Source: an uncultured Clostridia bacterium
GTDB taxonomy: Bacteria; Bacillota; Clostridia; UBA1381
Assembly: GCA_910585485.1 (NCBI GenBank)
Contig: CAJUEZ010000024.1
Coordinates: forward strand, 1-25,988
Direction of reading: 5' to 3'
Length of the DNA: 25,988 nt
Shown here piece by piece: positions 16,701 through 24,072 of this stretch. Positions within the stretch are counted from its first letter, which is position 1. The number at the start of each line of letters is the position of its first letter. The notes below the pieces were generated by a model, which saw only the letters and a program-made list of their open reading frames with translations, was not told the DNA's origin and did no database searches. Made by a program: the position numbers and the translations under genes.

Positions 16701-17231
16701 CTATTCAGAAATCATTTCCTCAATTCTTCCCGCGGCTATATTAGCAAAACTTTTGAGCAGATTTTTCTGTTCATCTCCCGCTCCCGAGCCTGCCGTAATT
16801 TCAATTATACAGCCTCTGTCATAAATAACTATTGACGGAAAGGCAATATATGTCTCCTGACCCATGCTCGGTACAATTTCCGCGCTTTGTCTTTTTGATT
16901 TAGCCTCTTCATATTTTTTTGATATTTCGTCCTTTGTGACAGATTCCGTAAACTGCGTCACCTTCACTTTAACAATATCATGCTGACCTATAGGTTCGCT
17001 CCTGTAAAAAACAGTTGCAACATTCCCATCTCTTCCGGTTTCAGACTCCTCAACAACCGGCATATATCCGGCGACAGAAGCAACGTCCTCCGCCGTTATT
17101 AAAGCTACCGGATCAATTTCCGGAACAGTCTTAGCCATTCTGTGATTAAGAGCGCCGCTATTTGATTTACAAGAACAAAGTCCCGCCATCACAAGCAAGA
17201 CCGATAAAAGAATCAACAGTCTTTTTTTCAT
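16701..17231 (-). CDS. Small predicted lipoprotein of unknown function
   Basis: This is a 176-residue protein with a clear lipoprotein signal: basic MKKRL, a hydrophobic core and the lipobox LCSC with Cys21 as the predicted lipidated residue, so the mature protein should be anchored outside the membrane. The mature part has no family I can name. It is mixed polar with the segment ALITAEDVASVAGYMPVVEE, which resembles the start of small periplasmic or surface domains, and a single further Cys near residue 140. It follows the transketolase C subunit by 12 nt and is last in the operon. The link to transketolase may be no more than shared transcription. Confidence 0.75.
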   Translation of the reverse strand: MKKRLLILLSVLLVMAGLCSCKSNSGALNHRMAKTVPEIDPVALITAEDVASVAGYMPVVEESETGRDGNVATVFYRSEPIGQHDIVKVKVTQFTESVTKDEISKKYEEAKSKRQSAEIVPSMGQETYIAFPSIVIYDRGCIIEITAGSGAGDEQKNLLKSFANIAAGRIEEMISE

Positions 17232-17243
17232 ACTGCACCGCCC

Positions 17244-18176
17244 TTACTTTTTAAGCTTTATTACTTCTTTAACGTTCTTCAAGATATTTTCGGGAGTCAG
17301 TCCGTACTCCTCAAAAAGTTCGGCAGGCTTTCCTGATTTACCGAAACGGTCTGTGCCTATAATCTTAACAGGCACCGGCGCATTAGCGCATACAACCTCA
17401 GCAACAGCACTTCCGAGTCCGCCCATAATGTAATGCTCTTCGGCTGTTACTATAGCGCCCGTTTCCTTAGCCGCCTTTATGATAATTTCCTCGTCAATAG
17501 GCTTTATGGTGTGGATATTTACAACGCGCGCGCTGATACCCTCTGTCTTAAGCATTTCAGCGGCTTTCAGCGCCATTTCTACCATCAGACCCGTAGCGAC
17601 AATAGTCGCGTCCGCACCGTCCTTTAGCTGAACGCCCTTTCCAAGTTCAAACTTATAATTTTCATCGTTTACGTCTTCAACCGCAAGACGTCCGAATCTC
17701 ATATATACAGGTCCGTTATGGTCTATAGCCGCCTTAACCGCCTGCATTGCCTCTCTGTCGTCAGCGGGATTAATTACAACCATTCCCGGAATTGAACGCA
17801 TAAGCGCAATATCCTCAAGACACTGATGCGATGCGCCGTCCTCGCCTACAGAAATACCCGCATGCGTCGCGCCTATTTTAACATTAAGTCCTGTATATCC
17901 GATTGAGTTTCTTACCTGCTCAAACGCTCTGCCTGCCGCGAACATTGCGAAGGTTGACGCAAACGCGATTTTTCCGCTTGCGGCAAGTCCCGCGGCAACG
18001 CACATCATATTGCCCTCCGCAATACCCATATTTATAAAGCGTTCGGGATATGTTTTCTTGAACATATCTGTCTTGGTTGACTTTGAAAGGTCTGCGTCAA
18101 GCACAACAATATTCGGATTGCTTCCGTATTCAACCAATGCCGCTCCGTATGACTCTCTTGTCGCTCTCTTTGCCAT
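17244..18176 (-). CDS. Transketolase, C-terminal subunit
   Basis: This is the second half of a two-subunit transketolase (310 residues). It supplies the pyrimidine-binding (PYR) domain and the C-terminal domain. The cofactor-activating Glu is in INMGIAEGNM, followed by FASTFAMFAAGRAFEQVRNSI; later blocks are SVGEDGASHQ, MRFGR and the terminal DRFGKSGKPAELFEEYGLT. It transfers two-carbon units between sugar phosphates in the non-oxidative pentose phosphate pathway. The start overlaps the N-subunit stop by one base (TAATG), with GGAGG upstream, so the subunits are translationally coupled. The split form is common in Clostridia and archaea and is not a frameshift. Confidence 0.95.
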   Translation of the reverse strand: MAKRATRESYGAALVEYGSNPNIVVLDADLSKSTKTDMFKKTYPERFINMGIAEGNMMCVAAGLAASGKIAFASTFAMFAAGRAFEQVRNSIGYTGLNVKIGATHAGISVGEDGASHQCLEDIALMRSIPGMVVINPADDREAMQAVKAAIDHNGPVYMRFGRLAVEDVNDENYKFELGKGVQLKDGADATIVATGLMVEMALKAAEMLKTEGISARVVNIHTIKPIDEEIIIKAAKETGAIVTAEEHYIMGGLGSAVAEVVCANAPVPVKIIGTDRFGKSGKPAELFEEYGLTPENILKNVKEVIKLKK

Positions 18177-19030
18177 TACAGACTCGCCTCCAATCCCTTT
18201 ATTATCTCGTCAAGTTCTTTAATTGCCTGCTCGTATTCATCCTTTTTAGGCGCCGCACCGTGCCATGCGGGATTATTTTCCATAAATGATACATTCTTAC
18301 CCTTTATTGACTTCATAATAACCTCGTTCGGCTTGCCTTTAACAGCCTTAGCCTGATTAACAGCATCAAGAAGCTTATTAAAGTCATGCGCGTCTGTTAC
18401 GATTACGTTCCAGCCAAATGCCTTAAACTTTTCATCTATCGGAGTAGGGTTCATTACCTTTGTAATATCTCCATCTATCTGCAAACCGTTATTGTCCACA
18501 AAGATAGTAAAGTTATCAAGCTTATAATGAGCCGCAAACATTGCCTGTTCCCAGACCTGCCCCTCTTCCAGTTCTCCGTCACCGAGAACTGAATAAACTC
18601 TGTAATCTTTATTATCCAGTTTTGCCGCCAGCGCCATACCGCCCGCAACAGATACACCTTGTCCGAGCGAGCCTGTTGACATCTCTACTCCCGGCACCTT
18701 ATTCATATCAGGATGTCCCTGAAGATAGCTGTCAATGTGTCTGAATGTTGCAACATCCTCAACAGGAATAAAGCCTCTCTCTGCAAGCACTCCGTAAAGC
18801 GCGGGAGCAGTGTGCCCCTTTGACAGTACGAACCTGTCCCTATTCTCCATTTTCGGGTTCTTTGGGTCTACGTTCATTACCTCAAAGTAAAGAAGTGTCA
18901 TCACGTCCGCTATAGACAGCGAACCTCCCGGATGTCCCGAAGCCGCATTATACACGGCAGTCAGAGCATTTTTACGAACTCTGTTCGCAATAATCGAAAG
19001 CTCTGTGACTCTTTTTTTATCCATTGTCAT
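18176..19030 (-). CDS. Transketolase, N-terminal subunit
   Basis: This is the thiamine-diphosphate (PP-domain) half of transketolase, 284 residues. It shows SGHPGGSLS, RFVLSKGHTAPALYG, GSLGQGVSVAGGMAL and the cofactor motif beginning GDGELEEGQVWEQAMFA and ending DNNG, which binds the metal and diphosphate. AGGAGG lies just before the ATG at 19030; a second in-frame ATG two codons on (19024) has slightly better spacing and cannot be excluded. It is downstream of cysS and mrnC and overlaps the C subunit by one base. Confidence 0.95.
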   Translation of the reverse strand: MTMDKKRVTELSIIANRVRKNALTAVYNAASGHPGGSLSIADVMTLLYFEVMNVDPKNPKMENRDRFVLSKGHTAPALYGVLAERGFIPVEDVATFRHIDSYLQGHPDMNKVPGVEMSTGSLGQGVSVAGGMALAAKLDNKDYRVYSVLGDGELEEGQVWEQAMFAAHYKLDNFTIFVDNNGLQIDGDITKVMNPTPIDEKFKAFGWNVIVTDAHDFNKLLDAVNQAKAVKGKPNEVIMKSIKGKNVSFMENNPAWHGAAPKKDEYEQAIKELDEIIKGLEASL

Positions 19031-19043
19031 TTATCCTCCTTGG

Positions 19044-19451
19044 TTAATTCACTTTATTTTCTAACGCATTTTCATACGCTATATTCATTAATTCGTTAAG
19101 CCTGTCTGTTTTCTCCATAAGATACAGATACCCTATAAGAGCCTCGAAGCCCGTAGCGCGCTTATAATCCATTAAGTCCGCATTCTTTGGAACAGTATTG
19201 GACTTTGCGTTACGTCCACGCTTAAACACTGCCGTTTCCTCTTCTGTCAGACTCGGAAGCATTGCGGTTATACTGTTTGACTGCGAGTGTGCCTTTACAT
19301 ACTGTACAGTTTGTTTGTGCAGTTTATACGCAGGCATATTTTCGTGCTCCTCAATCACGCGTGTACGCACAAACAGTTCATACACTCCGTCGCCTATATA
19401 TGCCAGCGTCAGAGGCGCAAGCTGTGACGGCTTTTTACTTTTGATTAACAT
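19044..19451 (-). CDS. mrnC: Mini-ribonuclease III
   Basis: This is an RNase III-like nuclease lacking the dsRNA-binding domain; in Bacillus it matures 23S rRNA ends. It has 135 residues, the usual size. The catalytic acidic residues lie in LAYIGDGVYELFVR (D21, E25), and KRGRNAKSNTVPKNADLMDYKRATGFEALIGYLYL is, over its length, the family's second signature. AGGGGA precedes the ATG, and the gap to the cysS stop is three nt. The cysS-mrnC order is conserved in Firmicutes, where it usually continues to an rRNA methyltransferase; here transketolase follows instead. Confidence 0.95.
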   Translation of the reverse strand: MLIKSKKPSQLAPLTLAYIGDGVYELFVRTRVIEEHENMPAYKLHKQTVQYVKAHSQSNSITAMLPSLTEEETAVFKRGRNAKSNTVPKNADLMDYKRATGFEALIGYLYLMEKTDRLNELMNIAYENALENKVN

Positions 19452-19454
19452 TTT

Positions 19455-20867
19455 CTATTCCCCTATATATGACCACTTTACACCTAAAGGAGTATCCTTC
19501 AGTTCTATGTTCATTTCTTTCAATCTGTCGCGTATAGCGTCCGCCGCTGCCCAATCCTTTTCAGCGCGCGCCTTATTGCGCTTTTCGATTAGCTCCTCAA
19601 CCTCAGCATCAACAGACTTTTCCTGTTTTCTGCCGAAAAGACCGAGAACGTCGCCGAGTTCATGTATAAGTGAAATAGTTTTTTCAATTACCTCGCGCGC
19701 GTTTTTACTTTCAGAGGAAAGCGCGGTATTTGACGCGTACACTATATCGAATATTGACGCTATCGCGTCGGCTGTATTAAGATCGTCCTCCATTGCGGAA
19801 ATAAATTTATCCTTGCACTCGTCAAGCTTTTTTGAAAGTTCCGCCTCAGCGTCATTAAGTTCTCTGTCCTCACTGTTTTCACGAAGAAAATCAAGGTTTG
19901 AAAGACACGTATAAACACGCTCCAATGCCGACTTAGACTGCTCCATCAATGTGTCCGAAAAATTAACAGGGTTTCTGTAATGCGCCGACAGCATGAAAAA
20001 TCTTACCGTTTCGCCGTCATATTTTTCTATAATATCACGCGCGGTAAAGAAATTACCGAGTGACTTGCTCATTTTGCGGTTATCAATGTTTATATAGCCG
20101 TTGTGCATCCAATAATTCGCAAATGGCTTGCCGTTTGCGCATTCCGATTGTGCTATTTCATTTTCGTGGTGCGGGAAAATTAAATCCTGTCCGCCTGCGT
20201 GAATATCAATCGTTTCGCCAAGGAATTTATTCACCATAGCGCTGCACTCAATATGCCAGCCCGGTCTTCCCATTCCCCACGGACTTTCCCACGCTATTTC
20301 GCTGTCCTCCTTCTGCTTTTTCCACAGTGCGAAGTCCATTGCGTCATTTTTATGCTCGTTTATATCTATTCTTGCTCCCGCCTCCAAATCTTCAAGAGGC
20401 TGTTTTGATAATTTTCCGTATTCCTTGAATTTTTTTGTTGAAAAATACACGTCTCCGTCAACATTATAGGCATAGCCGTTTTCTTCAAGCTTCTTTATCA
20501 CGTCTATAATCGCGTCAATATTTTCCGTAGCCTTCGGATGAATTGTCGCCCTATGAACACCGAGAGCCTCCGCGTCCTTAAAGTATTCTCCGATAAACCG
20601 CTCGCCCAATTCCTTAACTGTTGTGTTTTCCTCTTTAGCGCGGTTAATCATTTTATCGTCCACATCGGTAAAGTTCTGCACAAACGTCACTTTCATACCG
20701 CGGTATTCCATATAACGGCGGAGCGTGTCAAAAATAATCAGCGGACGCGCGTTGCCGATATGAATATAGTTGTATACGGTAGGACCACAGGCATATATTT
20801 TGACCTCGTTCTTATTTATAGGAACAAATTCCTGTTTCTGTCTTGCAATAGTGTTATATATTTTCAT
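19455..20867 (-). CDS. cysS: Cysteinyl-tRNA synthetase
   Basis: This is a class I synthetase (470 residues) that charges tRNA(Cys). The HIGH motif reads HIGN (36-39) within CGPTVYNYIHIGNARP; the zinc ligands are C27, C208 (GWHIECSAM), H233 and E237 (FPHHENE). KMSKS is at 265-269, and the C-terminal DALR-type helical part ends with LGVKWSYIGE. The start is ATG 20867, which has AAGGAAG eight nt upstream; an in-frame TTG ten codons earlier lacks support. It is first of the operon cysS-mrnC-transketolase-lipoprotein. Confidence 0.96.
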   Translation of the reverse strand: MKIYNTIARQKQEFVPINKNEVKIYACGPTVYNYIHIGNARPLIIFDTLRRYMEYRGMKVTFVQNFTDVDDKMINRAKEENTTVKELGERFIGEYFKDAEALGVHRATIHPKATENIDAIIDVIKKLEENGYAYNVDGDVYFSTKKFKEYGKLSKQPLEDLEAGARIDINEHKNDAMDFALWKKQKEDSEIAWESPWGMGRPGWHIECSAMVNKFLGETIDIHAGGQDLIFPHHENEIAQSECANGKPFANYWMHNGYINIDNRKMSKSLGNFFTARDIIEKYDGETVRFFMLSAHYRNPVNFSDTLMEQSKSALERVYTCLSNLDFLRENSEDRELNDAEAELSKKLDECKDKFISAMEDDLNTADAIASIFDIVYASNTALSSESKNAREVIEKTISLIHELGDVLGLFGRKQEKSVDAEVEELIEKRNKARAEKDWAAADAIRDRLKEMNIELKDTPLGVKWSYIGE

Positions 20868-20906
20868 TTTAATACTTCCTTTTTCGCATTCTGCCAATCA
20901 TATTTC

Positions 20907-20935
20907 ATTATATCTTAAAAACGCAAAAATTACAA
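20907..20935 (-). promoter_or_regulatory. Promoter of the cysS operon
   Basis: TTGTAA (20930-20935), a 17-bp spacer and a perfect TATAAT (20907-20912) on the minus strand lie about 40 bp before cysS. Confidence 0.65.
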
Positions 20936-20946
20936 CTGTTTTTGGT

Positions 20947-20974
20947 AAAAAAATACCGTTTTTTAAACGGTATT
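20947..20974 (-). terminator. Terminator of the HxlR-family gene, overlapping its stop codon
   Basis: On the minus strand AATACCGTTT and AAACGGTATT pair around a three-base loop and run into a row of Ts (20953 down to 20947). The TAA stop (20963-20965) falls at the loop edge, so one arm of the stem is coding sequence. It insulates cysS from the upstream gene. Confidence 0.85.
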
Positions 20975-21298
20975 TTTATCTGAATGTTTTTTCTTGTATG
21001 CTGTACCCCAATCAGTCATAGAATTAAGGATAGCTTTGAGGCTGTAACCTGTGTCAGTCAGCGTGTATTCCACGCGCGGAGGCACTTCGGGAAAAACCTC
21101 GCGTGTTAAAAGTCCGTCCTCCTCCATTGCGCGCAGTTTGGAAGTCAGAACTTTTTGCGAAATATTGCCGACAGACTTTTTCAGTTCGCCGAAACGCTTA
21201 GTACCGCTGATCAGGTCACGTATAATCAGCACTTTCCAACGGTCTGATATAAGCATTAAGGTTGTTTCAACAGGACATGCGGGTAATTCTTTTCTCAT
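20963..21298 (-). CDS. HxlR-family transcriptional regulator with a single conserved cysteine
   Basis: This is a 111-residue winged-helix protein of the HxlR/YodB family. The fold follows the family order: ACPVETTLMLISDRWKVLIIRDL, GTKRFGELKKSV, the recognition region NISQKVLTSKLRAMEEDGL and the wing REVFPEVPPRVEYTLTDTG. Its only cysteine, C8, is at the N-terminal position used by YodB/QsrR-type proteins to sense electrophiles or oxidants. The ATG at 21298 is chosen because AAAGGA is eight nt upstream; an ATG two codons earlier sits too close to that site. It is divergent from the macrodomain-sirtuin genes and shares a promoter region with them. I infer that it controls that operon and itself. 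Confidence 0.9.
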   Translation of the reverse strand: MRKELPACPVETTLMLISDRWKVLIIRDLISGTKRFGELKKSVGNISQKVLTSKLRAMEEDGLLTREVFPEVPPRVEYTLTDTGYSLKAILNSMTDWGTAYKKKHSDKNTV

Positions 21299-21312
21299 AG
21301 TCATTATCCTTT

Positions 21313-21339
21313 CTATGTATCTATTCAAAACTATGTATC
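21313..21339. repeat. Direct repeat CTATGTATC in the HxlR-gene leader
   Basis: The 9-bp word occurs at 21313-21321 and 21331-21339, 18 bp apart, between the predicted transcription start and the start codon of the regulator gene. It may be an autoregulatory operator. Confidence 0.4.
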
Positions 21340-21340
21340 C

Positions 21341-21369
21341 ATTGTATACTATTACATCATATTTGTCAA
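21341..21369 (-). promoter_or_regulatory. Promoter of the HxlR-family gene
   Basis: On the minus strand a perfect TTGACA (21364-21369) and TACAAT (21341-21346) are 17 bp apart. The palindrome at 21374-21389 lies four bases upstream of this -35. Confidence 0.75.
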
Positions 21370-21373
21370 TACA

Positions 21374-21389
21374 GTTTCCGTACGGTAAC
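21374..21389. promoter_or_regulatory. Candidate HxlR operator, site A
   Basis: A 16-bp imperfect palindrome; read on the minus strand it is GTTACC-GTAC-GGAAAC. It lies between the two divergent -35 boxes, placed to affect both the regulator gene and the macrodomain-sirtuin operon. The same arms recur at 24010-24025. Confidence 0.6.
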
Positions 21390-21411
21390 TATGGTACAAA
21401 TTTATGCGTAC

Positions 21412-21440
21412 TTTACAAAATACGTAATAAGCTTTATAAT
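21412..21440 (+). promoter_or_regulatory. Promoter of the macrodomain-SirTM operon
   Basis: TTTACA (21412-21417), 17 bp and a perfect TATAAT (21435-21440). The 13 bases ending with the -35 are identical to those at the 24073 promoter. Confidence 0.75.
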
Positions 21441-21459
21441 AAATTCAGGAGATGATAGG

Positions 21460-22230
21460 ATGACGCAAAATGAGAGATTGCATTTTCTGCTTGATTATCT
21501 TATTAAAGAGTCTAAACAATATTCGGATATTAAAATTCCAAACAGCATTACGGAGAAAAAGCAGCTTTTGCGCTCGCTTATGAACATACGCGCGCCAAAG
21601 GCAATATATGATGAGTTTATAAAAATCCAGAACGAATATTTACAGCGTGAAACAGCGGACAAAGGCATAACAGATGTAAATAGCCTTTTCCCTGTCCGTG
21701 ACAGGCTGTATATATGGCAGGGTGATATAACGACGCTTAAATGCGGAGCTGTTGTTAACGCAGCAAACAGCGCAATGCTCGGCTGTTTTGTCCCCTGTCA
21801 TAAATGTATTGACAACGCAATCCATACTTACGCAGGTGTTCAGCTAAGACTTGAATGTGACGCTCTGATGTGTGAGCAAGGTCACGCGGAACAAACAGGT
21901 CAGGCGAAAATCACAAAGGCTTACAACTTGCCGTGCGATTATATTATTCACACCGTCGGTCCGATTGTTCACGGCACATTAGCCAAAAAAGACTGCGAAC
22001 TGCTTAAATCCTATTATATTGAATGTCTGAAAAAGGCGGAGGAAAATAATATAAAATCTATTGCGTTTTGCTGTATATCAACAGGCGAATTTCATTTTCC
22101 AAATGAGAAAGCGGCAGAAATTGCGGTTAATACAGTTACGGAATACCTGAAAAAATCAAAAATAGAAAAGGTGATTTTTAATGTTTTTAAGAACGAGGAC
22201 AGAGAAATCTATACAAAATTACTCAGATAA
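21460..22230 (+). CDS. Zinc-dependent macrodomain protein-ADP-ribose hydrolase
   Basis: This is a 256-residue protein predicted to remove ADP-ribose from modified proteins. An N-terminal helical part (about 1-75) precedes a macrodomain with QGDIT (87-91) and NAAN (100-103). The zinc-macro signature GCFVPCHKCIDNAIH follows, giving the C109/H114/C116 zinc site that marks this subclass rather than ordinary MacroD or YmdB proteins. The later STGEFHFP loop is where ordinary macrodomains have GIYGFP. The start is ATG 21460, with AGGAG eight nt upstream; the longer in-frame extension would contain the promoter. It overlaps the sirtuin gene by 50 nt. In Staphylococcus and Streptococcus, homologues reverse SirTM modification of the lipoyl carrier GcvH-L; no such carrier is next to it here. 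Confidence 0.92.
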   Translation: MTQNERLHFLLDYLIKESKQYSDIKIPNSITEKKQLLRSLMNIRAPKAIYDEFIKIQNEYLQRETADKGITDVNSLFPVRDRLYIWQGDITTLKCGAVVNAANSAMLGCFVPCHKCIDNAIHTYAGVQLRLECDALMCEQGHAEQTGQAKITKAYNLPCDYIIHTVGPIVHGTLAKKDCELLKSYYIECLKKAEENNIKSIAFCCISTGEFHFPNEKAAEIAVNTVTEYLKKSKIEKVIFNVFKNEDREIYTKLLR

Positions 22231-23053
22231 TATAAATCTCCTGAAAGAAAAAATTGAAACGGCTGACGCAATTTTAATAGGCGCGGGCGCTGGAATGTCA
22301 ACCTCATCAGGTCTGACATATTCGGGCGAACGGTTTGACAAACATTTTTCCGATTTTCGGGATAAATACGGAATAAAGGATATGTATTCGGGCAGTTTTT
22401 ATCCGTTTAATTCATTAGAGGAATATTGGGCATGGTGGTCAAGACACATTTTTATAAACCGCTATGGCGTCAGCGCGGGAAAACCGTACCAAGACTTATT
22501 AAAGCTTGTCAAGGATAAAAACTATTTTGTGATTACAACAAATGTAGACCATCAATTTCAGCTTGCGTGCTTTGATAAAAAGCGGCTGTTTTATACTCAG
22601 GGCGACTATGGACTATGGCAATGCTCCAAGGCTTGTCACAATAAAACTTATGACAATGAGGACGCTGTTCGTCAAATGGTATCGGCGCAGAAGAATATGA
22701 GGATACCAACCGAGCTTATTCCGAAATGCCCTGTCTGCGGTGTGCCCATGACTATGAATTTAAGGTGTGATGACAGCTTTGTTCAGGACGATGGATGGTA
22801 TAATGCGGCTATGCGGTATAATGAATTCGTGCGCAGGTATAAAAATCAGAATATACTGTTTCTTGAACTTGGCGTGGGAGCCAATACACCTGCCATTATA
22901 AAATATCCGTTTTGGCAGATGACAGCGCAAAATAAAAACGCGTCATACGCTTGCGTGAATTTAGGTATGCCATGCGTACCAAAAGAAATAGAAAAGCAAG
23001 CGATTTGTATTGACGCTGATATTGGCAAGGTGATGACGGAATTACTGTTATAA
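22181..23053 (+). CDS. Class M sirtuin (SirTM), predicted protein ADP-ribosyltransferase
   Basis: This is a 290-residue NAD-binding sirtuin fold. GAGAGMS (34-40) starts the Rossmann part, with TTNVDHQF (N121, D123). Where deacetylating sirtuins have the catalytic His, this protein has Gln (Q140 in TQGDYG), the known mark of SirTM enzymes that transfer ADP-ribose instead of deacetylating. The zinc site is C148/C152 and C183/C186. ELGVGANTP corresponds to the usual GTS region. AAGGTGA lies eight nt before the ATG, inside the macrodomain gene, so expression is coupled: writer and eraser are made together. The target is unknown here because the lipoyl carrier and ligase usually linked to the family are absent from the window. 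Confidence 0.9.
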   Translation: MFLRTRTEKSIQNYSDNINLLKEKIETADAILIGAGAGMSTSSGLTYSGERFDKHFSDFRDKYGIKDMYSGSFYPFNSLEEYWAWWSRHIFINRYGVSAGKPYQDLLKLVKDKNYFVITTNVDHQFQLACFDKKRLFYTQGDYGLWQCSKACHNKTYDNEDAVRQMVSAQKNMRIPTELIPKCPVCGVPMTMNLRCDDSFVQDDGWYNAAMRYNEFVRRYKNQNILFLELGVGANTPAIIKYPFWQMTAQNKNASYACVNLGMPCVPKEIEKQAICIDADIGKVMTELLL

Positions 23054-23055
23054 AT

Positions 23056-23090
23056 AAAACACTGTACTCCAAATGGAATACAGTGTTTTT
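23056..23090 (+). terminator. Terminator of the macrodomain-SirTM operon
   Basis: AAAACACTGTA (23056-23066) pairs with TACAGTGTTTT (23079-23089) and ends in a T run, three nt after the sirtuin stop. The A/T symmetry means it may also serve the convergent methyltransferase gene. Confidence 0.85.
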
Positions 23091-23118
23091 ATTAAATGTG
23101 TTATCAGTCTGTTTAAAT

Positions 23119-23889
23119 TTATTTAACCGCGGTAAAGAAAAACCTCGGAAATCTGAAAATAATTTCTCCGTTTTTTTGTATGGGATAAGCTTTTACAATT
23201 TCACTGTAAACATCATTCTCAAATTCTTTTGCATCGGACTCATTAAGAGCTACCAGATACGGTCTTAAGCCCGTTCCCTTGTACCATTCCATAATACTGT
23301 TATGAGATGCCATTCTGTGGCAATAAACGGTTTCCCATATTGAAAAATCAGATGATATATCCGACAGCAAATCAAAATATTCACCTTGCATAAGATTATA
23401 AAAAATTCTCGGCTTTGCAAATTTGTCCTTCCATTTTTCGCTCCTGACAAGTTCTGATATTATTATATGAATAGGCTCTTTATAATTCATCGGCGTTTGT
23501 ACCGCGAGAATACCGCCGTCTTTTAATATACTCATCATTTTTGGTATAAGCTCTTTGTGATTGGGTATCCACTGAATACACGCGTTTGAAAAAACAACGT
23601 CAAATTTTTGCCCGAGCCTAGGAAAATCTGTATTTGCGTCAAAAAGTATAAAATCAAGCTCAGGATTGTTGACTTTTGCCTGTTCAAGCATATTTTCCGA
23701 ATTATCCGCGCCTGTAATATGCGCCTTTGGGAATTTATCATAAAGCACACGGGTGCTGTTTCCGGGACCACAGCCGATGTCTAAAATTTCACTCGGATTT
23801 GATAAATTTATTCTGTTTGCCAAATCAATTGCAGGCTGGGTCCGCTCTTTTAAAAATTTAGCATATTGCTTCGCATTCCATTCAGACAT
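23119..23889 (-). CDS. tam: Trans-aconitate 2-methyltransferase-like SAM methyltransferase
   Basis: This is a 256-residue class I methyltransferase. It opens with the Tam-type EWNAKQYAKFLKERTQPAIDL segment, then motif I LDIGCGPGNST for SAM, the acidic ADNSENML, FDVVFSNACIQW with the Tam-like NHKELIP, and GGILAVQTPMNYKEPIH; the length equals E. coli Tam. Tam methylates trans-aconitate, an inhibitory side product of citrate metabolism. The start is ATG 23889, with AAGGA 10 nt upstream; the GTG nine bases earlier is too close to that site. It is convergent with the sirtuin and divergent from the MBL-like gene. The substrate is inferred from overall similarity only. Confidence 0.82.
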   Translation of the reverse strand: MSEWNAKQYAKFLKERTQPAIDLANRINLSNPSEILDIGCGPGNSTRVLYDKFPKAHITGADNSENMLEQAKVNNPELDFILFDANTDFPRLGQKFDVVFSNACIQWIPNHKELIPKMMSILKDGGILAVQTPMNYKEPIHIIISELVRSEKWKDKFAKPRIFYNLMQGEYFDLLSDISSDFSIWETVYCHRMASHNSIMEWYKGTGLRPYLVALNESDAKEFENDVYSEIVKAYPIQKNGEIIFRFPRFFFTAVK

Positions 23890-23924
23890 TTTTGTCACAT
23901 CCTTATAGCTTTAATATCGTTTCA

Positions 23925-23953
23925 ATTATACCATTTCGCAGAGTTATAGTCAA
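23925..23953 (-). promoter_or_regulatory. Promoter of the methyltransferase gene
   Basis: On the minus strand TTGACT (23948-23953), 17 bp and a perfect TATAAT (23925-23930). Confidence 0.75.
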
Positions 23954-24009
23954 CAAATTATATATTTCAAAAAAATTTTATTGCCGTTAAACCGCATAGC
24001 TATCAAAAA

Positions 24010-24025
24010 GTTACCAATTGGAAAC
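24010..24025. promoter_or_regulatory. Candidate HxlR operator, site B1
   Basis: GTTACCAATTGGAAAC: the six-base arms are identical to those of site A (21374-21389 read on the minus strand), and only the central four bases differ. It lies between the divergent tam and MBL-like promoters. Confidence 0.6.
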
Positions 24026-24034
24026 TGCCTAAGA

Positions 24035-24050
24035 GTAACCGAGGAGTAAC
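24035..24050. promoter_or_regulatory. Candidate degenerate operator, site B2
   Basis: GTAACCGAGGAGTAAC sits exactly 22 bp before the -35 box, the same distance as site A from the macrodomain -35, and matches site A at 10 of 16 positions. It begins 25 bp after the start of B1. The shared word AGTAAC occurs twice here (24034-24039, 24045-24050). Confidence 0.4.
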
Positions 24051-24072
24051 TATACCACAAAAAAGTGCGTAC

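Noticed and set aside
17244..19030. Transketolase broken by a frameshift
   Set aside because: Each half has its own ribosome site and complete domains, and the TAATG overlap is typical of natural two-subunit transketolases.
19198..19914. 238-codon Ser-rich plus-strand open frame opposite mrnC and cysS
   Set aside because: Its composition follows from the complementary strand of Lys- and Glu-rich coding sequence, and both genes beneath it are certain.
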